This document shows positions 17,172-24,708 of a stretch of 64,000 bases of DNA, piece by piece. The first letter of the stretch is position 1. Every line of letters starts with the position of its first letter. Origin of the DNA: Burkholderia sp. S171 (GTDB taxonomy: Bacteria; Pseudomonadota; Gammaproteobacteria; Burkholderiales; Burkholderiaceae); assembly GCF_009766085.1 (NCBI RefSeq), contig NZ_LMUF01000048.1, positions 210,246 to 274,245 of the forward strand, in the 5' to 3' direction. The notes beneath the pieces are model-generated. The model was not told the DNA's origin. It did not search any database and saw only the letters and a program-made list of their open reading frames with translations. A program made the position numbers and the translations under genes.

Positions 17172-17846
17172 TTAGTCCAGCAAATAGCCGGAGCCGCGAA
17201 TGGTGCGGATTGCCGGCCGGCCACTGGAGTCATCCACTTTCTTTCTCAGGCGGCCGACATGGACATCGATCAGGTTGGTGCCCGGATCGAAACGGCAGCC
17301 CCATACGCCTTCGAAAATCATGGTGCGCGTGAGCACCTGGCCTACATGACGCATCATGAATTCGAGCACGCGAAACTCGGTCGGCTGCAGGTCGAGCACG
17401 CGACCGTGAAGCGTGACGCGGCGACGTACGAGATTAAGCTCGAGGCCATGCACACGCAAGACCGTTTCGTCGGATGCGGGTCCGGCCTTGCGTCGAAGCA
17501 AGGCTTCCACGCGGGCGCGCATTTCATCGTGAGAGAAGGGCTTGGTGAGATAGTCGTCACCGCCGGCCCGCAGTCCGCGCACGCGGTCATCCACATGGCT
17601 CATTGAACTGACAATCAGCACAGGGGTGTCTATGCCGACGCCTCGCATGGTCGTCACGATCGTGAGGCCATCCAGGTCCGGCAACATGCGATCAAGCGTG
17701 ACGATGTCATAACCGCCGCCAATGGCTTTGGCAATGCCATCGCGGCCGGTGCGCGCAACCTGGACCGTATAGCCCGGTGCTGACAATGCGCGCGACACTT
17801 CCTGCGCCATGAGTTCGTCGTCTTCTATGGCAAGTACTTTCGGCAT
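17172..17846 (-). CDS. Orphan OmpR-family response regulator
   Basis: A 224-residue regulator. The receiver is intact: acidic pair in AIEDD, phospho-Asp in DIVTLDRMLPDLDG, Lys in DDYLTKPF. The winged-helix ends in IDVHVGRLRKKVDD and IRGSGYLLD. No histidine kinase gene adjoins it. It is very similar to the regulator at 5829, so cross-talk with the kinase at 6531 is possible. Because it lies 269 bp upstream of the RND operon in the same direction, it is the likely regulator of that pump. Confidence 0.92.
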   Translation of the reverse strand: MPKVLAIEDDELMAQEVSRALSAPGYTVQVARTGRDGIAKAIGGGYDIVTLDRMLPDLDGLTIVTTMRGVGIDTPVLIVSSMSHVDDRVRGLRAGGDDYLTKPFSHDEMRARVEALLRRKAGPASDETVLRVHGLELNLVRRRVTLHGRVLDLQPTEFRVLEFMMRHVGQVLTRTMIFEGVWGCRFDPGTNLIDVHVGRLRKKVDDSSGRPAIRTIRGSGYLLD

Positions 17847-17885
17847 TACAACGCGCTCCAGAGTGGGGGATGCACGGAATGCACG

Positions 17886-18809
17886 TCAGGCCGCGGCACG
17901 CAGTCCTACCGCATTGTCAGGGGCACGGTACTGGCTTACCGAGAAGTCGATGAAATGCCGGACCTTCGCGGAGAGGTAGTTGCGACCCGTGTAGAGAATC
18001 GAAACCTGACGTACGCCACCCGTTATCTGGAACTGGCCGAGTATGGGAAGCAAAAAGCCTTTCGCCATATCGTCCTTGACCAGCGGTGCCGGTAGCAACG
18101 CGATCCCCATGTCCGCCAGCGCCGCCGAACGAACCGTTGCACTGCTGGTTGCATGCAGCGCGTTGCCGGTTGCCACGCGATACACGCCGTTCTGATCCGA
18201 GAATTCCCAATTGCGCGCAGAGCCGTCGGAGATCGACAGCAGATGATGATGCGCGAGCGCCGCAGGATTCACGGGCGTGCCGTTCTGGGACAGATAACCG
18301 GGCGAGGCGACTGCAACCTCTTTGAACGCTGTCAGGTGACGGCACACCAGCGACGAGTTAGGCAGATTGCGATCGGCAGAAAAACCGACATCGAAACCGC
18401 CTTCTATTAACTCTATAGGCGAGTCGTAGGTTGTTACGTCAAAGCCAATGCGCGGATACGCTGCGCGATACGCCGCGAGCAGATTGCTCAGGCCGCACGC
18501 GGCATAGGTAGTCGATGCCGCCACGCGTAATGTTCCGCTGAGATCACGGGTCGAACGTACGAGGCTCTCTTCAATTGTATCGAGCTGCTCAATGATCGTT
18601 CGGCAGCCATCCACGTAAGCCTGTCCTGCTTCGGTCAGCGAGAGGCGGCGCGTGGAGCGGTTCAGGAGGCGCATGTTCAGGTGCGCTTCCAGCATGCTGA
18701 TGCTACGGGTGACTGCCGCGGCCGACATGCCGAGTTGCTTGGCGGCCAGACTGAAGCTGGTGAGATCGACCACGCGGGTGAAAACGCGCATTGCTTGTAG
18801 CTGATTCAT
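17886..18809 (-). CDS. LysR-family transcriptional regulator
   Basis: A 307-residue LTTR. The N-terminal winged HTH covers residues 1-60 (VVDLTSFSLAAKQLGMSAAA, then LLNRSTRRLSLTEAGQAYVD), followed by a substrate-binding domain (GTLRVAASTTYAACGLSNL, GIALLPAPLV). It belongs to the CrgA/DsdC-like subgroup that often represses or activates neighbouring genes. The gene is 39 bp upstream of the response regulator on the same strand, so it may lead that unit. The ligand is unknown. Confidence 0.92.
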   Translation of the reverse strand: MNQLQAMRVFTRVVDLTSFSLAAKQLGMSAAAVTRSISMLEAHLNMRLLNRSTRRLSLTEAGQAYVDGCRTIIEQLDTIEESLVRSTRDLSGTLRVAASTTYAACGLSNLLAAYRAAYPRIGFDVTTYDSPIELIEGGFDVGFSADRNLPNSSLVCRHLTAFKEVAVASPGYLSQNGTPVNPAALAHHHLLSISDGSARNWEFSDQNGVYRVATGNALHATSSATVRSAALADMGIALLPAPLVKDDMAKGFLLPILGQFQITGGVRQVSILYTGRNYLSAKVRHFIDFSVSQYRAPDNAVGLRAAA

Positions 18810-19253
18810 GATGGGCAGCCTGTATCGATTTGACTGCCAGCATGATCTGCTACGTGACGTAACAAGGACGCGCCTGCTTTATTAAGTCTTTTTTAACTTT
18901 GTTGGCGGTTCTTAAGACAACCATAAATCAACGGCGTGGCGCATTCGATACAGGCAAACCCTCAACGATGGAAATGCCACAACACGTGCATATCGCTCAA
19001 ACCTAGCGTACGTCTGCGTTCGCGCCGATCCCACGGGTCTCGCTTGCGGATATTGAAAATCTGTCATTCAGTTCAGCCACGGTGTTTGCATCGCCTCGCT
19101 CCGTAGACTGCGATCCTCTGAGGTCAGGGCCGCACTCAACGCTGCATGTCCTCACGCTCGAAGCGTTGTCTGCTTCGATAGCGCACGGCTAAAGTCACGC
19201 AGCGTTGCAAGATGCTTCCTGACCCGGAACCCGTTATCTATGTGGAGTTCAAG
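18810..19253. other. Divergent intergenic region between LysR and porin
   Basis: This 444-bp region has AT-rich patches near 18880-18930 and must hold both promoters. LysR boxes (T-N11-A) are possible but no single candidate stands out. No TTCATGAA copy is seen before this porin, unlike the porins at 3085 and 9806. Confidence 0.5.
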
Positions 19254-20420
19254 ATGAAGAAAGTTCTGTTGGCTGCAACTATTTCCAGCCTGTTCGCAGT
19301 AGCCGCTCACGCGCAAAGCAGCGTCACGCTGTATGGCGTGATCGATGCCGGCGTGGTGTACGCGAACAACTCGCACACGCCGGGTTCGGCCTCGTCGGGT
19401 CAATCGTGGGGTGTGGGTAGCGGCAACGTCAGCGACACGCTGTGGGGCTTGAAGGGCAGCGAGGACCTGGGTGGCGGCATGCACGCCATCTTCAAGTTGG
19501 AAGATGGCTTTAACGTGAACAATGGCGCGTTCTCGCAGTCGAACGAGATCTTCGGCCGTCAGGCATACGTTGGTCTGCAATCGAACCAGTACGGTACGGT
19601 GACGCTCGGCAAGCAATACGATTCCACGGTTGATTATCTGGCGCCACTGTCGGAAGCCGGCCAGGGCCTGGGCAACAACCTTGCCGCCCATCCGTTCGAT
19701 AACGACAATCTGGACAATAGCTTCAGCATCAGCAACTCGGTGAAGTTCGCGAGCATTGATTACGCCGGTTTCAAGTTCGGCGGTTTGTACGGCTTTTCGA
19801 ACAAGGCGGGCGCGTTCTCGGACAATCGCGCTTATAGCGCTGGCGCGTCTTACTCCAATGGCCCGTTGAGCTTCGCTGCGTCGTATTTGCAGATCAACAA
19901 TCCCGGCCAGGGCGACAACGCGAATGGTGCAGTGTCGGGAGCGAATAACACATCAACGTTCGTCGCAGCGCGGCAGCGCACGTTCGGCGGTGGCGTCAAC
20001 TACGCATTCGGCCCGGCCACGGTTGGCTTCGTGTATACCCACACGAAGCTTGACGGTCTCGATGCGATCAACATGAACGACGGTTATACGGCCTTGTCGG
20101 GTAACAGTCTGCGTCTGGACAACTACGAAGTGAATACGCGTTACGCGTTGACACCGGCGATGAGTCTCGAAGGCGCGTACACCTTCACGAACGGCTCGTT
20201 CAATACGGCTGCCGGCGATGCCAAGCCGAAGTATCACCAGTTCTCGTTGCTTGCTGACTATAGCCTGAGCAAACGCACGGACGTGTATGCGGAAGGGGTG
20301 TTTCAACATGCGTCCGGTGGCGACGGTACGGTTCTGGGCGATGCAGCTATTAACGGCCTAAGCCCGTCGACAACGGACAAGCAAGTGGCTGTGACGGTTG
20401 GCATGCGTCACCGGTTCTAA
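19254..20420 (+). CDS. Gram-negative porin
   Basis: A 388-residue porin. Signal peptide MKKVLLAATISSLFAVAAHA, mature QSSVTLYGVIDAG. Signatures WGLKGSEDLGGGMHAIFKLE and FGRQAYVGLQ, and the C-terminal strand TVGMRHRF ending in Phe. An upstream in-frame ATG at 19212 is rejected in favour of the signal peptide start. It is closest in sequence to the porin at 9806. It is monocistronic, with a strong terminator 27 bp after the stop. Confidence 0.95.
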   Translation: MKKVLLAATISSLFAVAAHAQSSVTLYGVIDAGVVYANNSHTPGSASSGQSWGVGSGNVSDTLWGLKGSEDLGGGMHAIFKLEDGFNVNNGAFSQSNEIFGRQAYVGLQSNQYGTVTLGKQYDSTVDYLAPLSEAGQGLGNNLAAHPFDNDNLDNSFSISNSVKFASIDYAGFKFGGLYGFSNKAGAFSDNRAYSAGASYSNGPLSFAASYLQINNPGQGDNANGAVSGANNTSTFVAARQRTFGGGVNYAFGPATVGFVYTHTKLDGLDAINMNDGYTALSGNSLRLDNYEVNTRYALTPAMSLEGAYTFTNGSFNTAAGDAKPKYHQFSLLADYSLSKRTDVYAEGVFQHASGGDGTVLGDAAINGLSPSTTDKQVAVTVGMRHRF

Positions 20421-20447
20421 GTTGCAGGGTTTGAGTTGGTAATGATC

Positions 20448-20481
20448 GACGCCGCGTGGTTTCATGCGGCGTCGTTTTTTT
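20448..20481 (+). terminator. Rho-independent terminator of the porin
   Basis: An 8-bp perfect stem GACGCCGC / GCGGCGTC with a 10-base loop, followed by G and seven T. It is the strongest terminator in the window. Confidence 0.92.
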
Positions 20482-20560
20482 GGCTTGTGGTTTTATTGAG
20501 GTGGACGAGTTCAATTGCGGGTTAGCGTTGGTCCGTTGCAACCAAAGGAGACACGTCTGG

Positions 20561-20800
20561 ATGACAACGGAATTGACGCGTTATAACGGCAATCGGTACG
20601 TGCTGCGCAAAGGGCAAAGCGTCACCGATGACGCTGACCAAGACTATATCGATGCAGCCGCCAAGCTCGAAAAAACCTACTGGGGGCACGAGCTAAAGGG
20701 CAAGCAGATAGCGTTTCTATCCGCGTCGCTAGGCGCGGAAATGTATATCGAATACGACTCCGTGAGGAAGCTTACGAACAACATGCGAACCACGGAGTAG
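20561..20800 (+). CDS. Hypothetical protein, 79 residues
   Basis: A small soluble, charged protein (MTTELTRYNGNRYVLRKGQS, later AFLSASLGAEMYIEYDSVRK). No signal peptide, membrane segment or recognised domain is visible. AAAGGAG lies 10 bp before ATG 20561, which supports translation from there rather than from the upstream in-frame start. It follows the porin terminator, so it has its own promoter. Confidence 0.6.
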   Translation: MTTELTRYNGNRYVLRKGQSVTDDADQDYIDAAAKLEKTYWGHELKGKQIAFLSASLGAEMYIEYDSVRKLTNNMRTTE

Positions 20801-20899
20801 CGGTTTCAGTTTAACGCGTCGCCGCTCGCTTGGAGCGTATCAGTGCCTACTGCCTCTGTGATAGACAACACAAATTCGTTGATGGTGGGTAACCCCCTA

Positions 20900-21274
20900 T
20901 CAACTCGGTATCTGGCTCACTTCAAACGACTGCGGCACCGGCTTGACGATAGCGTCTTGCAGGCGTTCCAAACTGGATTGAGGAATCGCAAAGCCTGCCC
21001 AACCGAGCCCGGTATGACGCAGCAGCAGGACGACCCCGTCGAACAATGGATTCTTGTCCAGGTACCAGCACGGATCAATCTCGATCACATAGTTATGCGT
21101 GCGCGACGGTTCGTGCGGCAGAGCCGGGGACAGTCCTGAACGGATATGGCTGAGACGTTCGATCAGCAGGTCGACGTCGTCGACATCGAGAATTGCCGCG
21201 TTCGATCCAATATCGAAGCGTACTGCCTGACGGCCGGAATCGTGGACCGCCTCGACTAATAATGTTTGGTACAT
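20900..21274 (-). CDS. Hypothetical protein, 124 residues
   Basis: A soluble protein with an alternating hydrophobic pattern (MYQTLLVEAVHDSGRQAVRF, later VVLLLRHTGLGWAGFAIP). No known motif was recognised. ATG 21274 has GGGAG at good spacing and is preferred to an in-frame start 30 bp upstream. It converges on the small gene at 20561. Function unknown. Confidence 0.6.
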   Translation of the reverse strand: MYQTLLVEAVHDSGRQAVRFDIGSNAAILDVDDVDLLIERLSHIRSGLSPALPHEPSRTHNYVIEIDPCWYLDKNPLFDGVVLLLRHTGLGWAGFAIPQSSLERLQDAIVKPVPQSFEVSQIPS

Positions 21275-21304
21275 CGCGAAACTCCCAATGTGTAATCGGT
21301 CCAT

Positions 21305-22022
21305 TCATTATGGAATTCTGTGACTTGGGAAATCTGAAACAACGCTATCGAAGGATGAAGTTTTTTTTAGAATTGACTGAATCGCCGGTGCTCCGGCAGT
21401 CGCTTCAGACCGCTAGCCGAACAACGAGCGGGCGAATCACTCGATTAAATACATAGCAATACGAATTAATTAGCGCTGAAGATTCGGCTCAAAATGACCG
21501 CTCCCCAACAAACTCGGCCCGTCGTTTTCGTAGCACGTCCGATTCCCATCCTGCAGCGTAGCGGTGCTTCACCTAAACCGACGTTGAGTGGAACTCGCCG
21601 CTCGTGACAGGAAAACGAAAGCATAGATGTAAGAAATGTTCGAGTGGATTCAGCAGGCTACCGACCCGTCAGACACTCATCGAGATGTCCCATATTTCGG
21701 GCTTTAATCCCAAAAAGGATTGTGCAGACGCACATTTTTACCTTCAATCGATTGTCATTAAACACTTTTGAATCAAGCCACAAGCGCTGATCACGAAAAA
21801 TTCATCGCTGTTGCGCTGCAAAATATTTGTGGCTGAATTATGCTCGTTAACCCTTAGCAGGGGTGCTCGTACTCGCTGGCGAGCTTTCGGTTGCTTACGT
21901 CTGTGGTTTAACGGCGGACCGAAGAAAGACAGGCTAACGATTGACTTTCATTCTTTCACTCTTAGTAGCGGCTTTGCCCCAGGCAATGCCGATTAGCGCT
22001 CTAACAAGGTCTTATCTCAGCG
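21305..22022. other. 718-bp intergenic region upstream of nuoM-like gene
   Basis: The region is markedly more AT-rich than its surroundings around 21340-21480 and 21700-21840. Small open frames have no supported start or domain. No terminator, riboswitch or repeat is evident. The low GC and lack of genes fit decayed or foreign DNA. Confidence 0.5.
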
Positions 22023-23585
22023 ATGTCATCCTTACCGCTTCTCAGTCTTGCCATTTGGCTTCCGATCATCTTTGGCGTCGCGATCCTCAGGATTGGGTCG
22101 GACCGCAACCCGATGCCTGCGCGCTGGCTCGCGCTTACCGGGTCGGCCGTCTGCTTTGTTATCACGCTGCCGCTGGTCACCGGATTTGAAACCCATTCTG
22201 CTGCGATGCAGTTCGTCGAACGCGTGAACTGGTTGCCGGCTTTCGACATCTCGTATCACCTTGGTGTCGACGGCATCTCGATGTGGCTCACAGTGCTCAC
22301 CGCGTTCACGACGCTGATCGTGACCATTGCTTCGTGGAACGTAATCACGGTGCGTGTTGCTCAATATCTCGCGTCGTTCATGTTTCTGTCGGGCCTGATG
22401 ATCGGGACCTTCGCGTCGCTCGACGGCATGCTGTTCTTCGTGTTTTTCGAAGCGACGCTGATCCCCATGTATCTGCTGATCGGCTCTTGGGGAGGCACCG
22501 GACGCGTGCTTGCGGCCGTCAAGTTCTTCTTCTTTTCGCTGGTCGGCTCGCTGATGATGCTGATGGCGATGTTGTATCTGTACCAGCAATCGCACACCTT
22601 CGACCTCGCCAGTTGGCAGGCGCTGCCCATGGGCTTCGCGCCGCAGGTGCTGGTGTTCATCGCGTTCTTTGCGGCCTTTGCCGTCAAGGTTCCGATGTGG
22701 CCGATCCATACATGGCTGCCGCAAGTCCACCTTGAAGCACCCACGGGCGCCTCGGTCGTGCTCGGCATGTTGAAGCTCGGCGGATATGGTTTCCTCCGGT
22801 TCGCGTTGCCCGTCACACCGGACGCGGCGCATTTCTTTTCGCCGGTGATCATCGTGCTGTCGTTGATCGCGGTGATCCATGCAAGCCTGGTCGCGCTGGC
22901 GCAAACGGACATGAGCAAGCTGCTCGCGTACTCGGCCATCGCGCACATGGGGCTCGTCACGCTGGGACTGTTCCTCTTCAACGACATCGGTATGGACGGC
23001 GCGATCGTCCAGATGATTTCGTACGGCTTCGTCTCGGGCGCGATGTTTCTTTGCATCGGCATTCTGTGGGAGCGAATGCACACCCGTTCCATGGATGCCT
23101 ACGGTGGCGTTGCCAACGTGATGCCGCGGTTCGCGGTCTTCGCCATGCTGTTCTCCATGGCTAACGTGGGCTTGCCCGGGACCTCGGGCTTTGTCGGCGA
23201 ATTCATGGTCATCATGGGCGCGGTCAAGTTCAACTTCTGGATCGGAGCGCTGGCTTGCACGACCCTGATCCTGAGCGCTTCGTACACGCTGTGGATGTAC
23301 AAGCGAACCATCTACGGACCGGTCGGCAATGCGGGCGTAGCCGGTCTCGGCGATCTCGGCAAACGCGAGTTCGGTATGCTGGGTGCACTCGCGGTGCTGG
23401 TGCTGGCGATCGGCGTTTATCCGAAACCGCTGACCGATTCTATCGATGCATCCGCTGCCAATCTGCTCAAGCAAGCTGACGACTCGAAGCAACCGCACAC
23501 AGACTATCTCCCCGGGCCAGACACAGGGCTGCGCGCGTCGATTCACTCGCCGGCACCGTTCCTGGTTCGTGCAAAAGGGTTTTAA
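22023..23585 (+). CDS. nuoM: Isolated NADH-quinone oxidoreductase subunit M (NuoM/MrpD-like)
   Basis: A 520-residue polytopic membrane protein with about 14 helices. It has the antiporter-like core of complex I: DGISMWLTVLTAF, FFVFFEATLIPMYLLIG (with the key Glu of helix 5), VKVPMWPIHTWLPQVHLEAP (helix 7-8 Lys and His) and the discontinuous helix LAYSAIAHMGLVTLGLFLFN. Such subunits translocate protons. It stands alone, without nuoL or nuoN or any other complex I gene nearby. Family and length fit NuoM better than MrpD. The symbol refers to homology, not to a place in a nuo operon. Confidence 0.88.
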   Translation: MSSLPLLSLAIWLPIIFGVAILRIGSDRNPMPARWLALTGSAVCFVITLPLVTGFETHSAAMQFVERVNWLPAFDISYHLGVDGISMWLTVLTAFTTLIVTIASWNVITVRVAQYLASFMFLSGLMIGTFASLDGMLFFVFFEATLIPMYLLIGSWGGTGRVLAAVKFFFFSLVGSLMMLMAMLYLYQQSHTFDLASWQALPMGFAPQVLVFIAFFAAFAVKVPMWPIHTWLPQVHLEAPTGASVVLGMLKLGGYGFLRFALPVTPDAAHFFSPVIIVLSLIAVIHASLVALAQTDMSKLLAYSAIAHMGLVTLGLFLFNDIGMDGAIVQMISYGFVSGAMFLCIGILWERMHTRSMDAYGGVANVMPRFAVFAMLFSMANVGLPGTSGFVGEFMVIMGAVKFNFWIGALACTTLILSASYTLWMYKRTIYGPVGNAGVAGLGDLGKREFGMLGALAVLVLAIGVYPKPLTDSIDASAANLLKQADDSKQPHTDYLPGPDTGLRASIHSPAPFLVRAKGF

Positions 23586-23740
23586 TGTTTGATCGACCTT
23601 CCGGGATATCGCACTCCAGGTGGCGAGTCCTTGCTTCCCGCGAGGGCTTTCTGTGAGGCGTACTCGAACAACATGCACCGGCATAACTTTGCAGACTTCG
23701 CCGAGCAAGCATGCAGCAAGCGCTGCTGCACCGGACATAA

Positions 23741-23770
23741 CGGGTGGTAAAGGGTGGTGAAGGGTGGTGA
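23741..23770. repeat. 10-bp tandem repeat, three copies of AGGGTGGTGA
   Basis: Two perfect copies and one with a first-base and one inner difference (CGGGTGGTAA). Confidence 0.85.
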
Positions 23771-23847
23771 AGGCCGCGAGCAGTTTGCGGTCCCCAACCA
23801 TGTGCCCGGGCTTCCTGGCTTGCTCATCGCCGGCGGTCGGTTCATTG

Positions 23848-23855
23848 TTCATGAA
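23848..23855 (+). promoter_or_regulatory. TTCATGAA motif upstream of dehydrogenase operon
   Basis: A perfect octamer 119 bp before the start at 23974, the same spacing as in the envelope region at 4-10 kb. Confidence 0.35.
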
Positions 23856-23894
23856 ATTCCAGCCAACTCAGCGGCTCGCCAAGCAATAATGCAC

Positions 23895-23942
23895 GCGATT
23901 AAGCTGGCGACTAAGCTGGCAATGAAGCTGGCAGTAAATAGG
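23895..23942. repeat. 12-bp tandem repeat, about 3.5 copies (GCGAYTAAGCTG)
   Basis: Units GCGATTAAGCTG, GCGACTAAGCTG, GCAATGAAGCTG and a partial fourth lie directly before the ribosome site of the gene at 23974. Confidence 0.8.
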
Positions 23943-23973
23943 CTCCCCAAGAATAATTAAAGGAAACTTTCCC

Positions 23974-24708
23974 ATGCTCAAGTTTCTCAGCGTCAAGCAA
24001 TCGAGTGACAGCAGGCGCACTTTCCTGCGCAAGTCCGTCGCCCTGGTGCCAATCGCAAGCATCGCCGGTTGCGACCTCACTGCGACCACTCCGTCCAACA
24101 CAGGTACTCCCGCAACGCAAGCAGGCGCGTCGCCTTATACCCCCGTTTTCTTCGACGCCAAAGAGTGGGCATTCGTAGGCGCGGCCGTCGACCGCCTGAT
24201 TCCTGCCGACGCCAACGGACCCGGGGCAATCGATGCGGGCGTGCCTGAATTCATAGACCGCCAGATGGATACGCCTTATGCGCACGGTGCGCTCTGGTAT
24301 ATGCAGGGTCCGTTTCAAGAAGGCCCGCCCGAGCTCGGCTATCAGTTGAAACTCGTACCGCGCGACGTGTACCGCATGGGTATTGCGGCTGTTGACCAGT
24401 ACTGCAGCAAGACCTACAGCAAGACCTTTGCGGCGCTCGACACCACCACCCGCGACACCGTGCTTGGCCAGCTCGAAGCCAACAAGATCGAGCTCGACGA
24501 GGTCCCCGCCGGCACCTTCTTCGCGCAGTTGCTGCAAAACACCCGCGAGGGTTTCTTCTGTGATCCGGTGCACGGCGGCAACCGCAACATGGTCGGCTGG
24601 AAGACCATCGGTTTTCCGGGTGCACGCGCCGACTTCATGGACTTCGTCAACCAGGATGGCAAGCCTTATCCGTATGGACCGGTTTCGATCAAAGGGGAGC
24701 GCACCTGA
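23974..24708 (+). CDS. Gluconate 2-dehydrogenase subunit 3 family protein (small Tat subunit)
   Basis: A 244-residue protein. A twin-arginine signal (SRRTFLRKSVALVPIASIAG) is followed by a Cys that could be lipidated. The mature part fits the small subunit of FAD-dependent gluconate, glucose or sorbitol dehydrogenases, which is exported by Tat and carries the flavoprotein subunit with it. The next gene overlaps by one base (24708), and the triheme cytochrome follows, giving the classical small-large-cytochrome operon. Confidence 0.88.
   Translation: MLKFLSVKQSSDSRRTFLRKSVALVPIASIAGCDLTATTPSNTGTPATQAGASPYTPVFFDAKEWAFVGAAVDRLIPADANGPGAIDAGVPEFIDRQMDTPYAHGALWYMQGPFQEGPPELGYQLKLVPRDVYRMGIAAVDQYCSKTYSKTFAALDTTTRDTVLGQLEANKIELDEVPAGTFFAQLLQNTREGFFCDPVHGGNRNMVGWKTIGFPGARADFMDFVNQDGKPYPYGPVSIKGERT

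Larger units (their letters stand above)
23586..23973. other. Intergenic region with two short repeats upstream of dehydrogenase operon
   Basis: Carries a 10-bp triplicate repeat (23741), a 12-bp repeat (23895) and a TTCATGAA motif (23848). These lie in the promoter zone of the three-gene dehydrogenase operon. A purine-rich ribosome site (AAAGGAAA) precedes the start at 23974. Confidence 0.6.

Noticed and set aside
22032-23852. A 606-codon open frame on the minus strand opposite the nuoM-like gene
   Set aside because: It is rich in His, Arg, Gln and Asp, has no domain, and is the antisense image of a highly conserved membrane protein with strong third-position GC.
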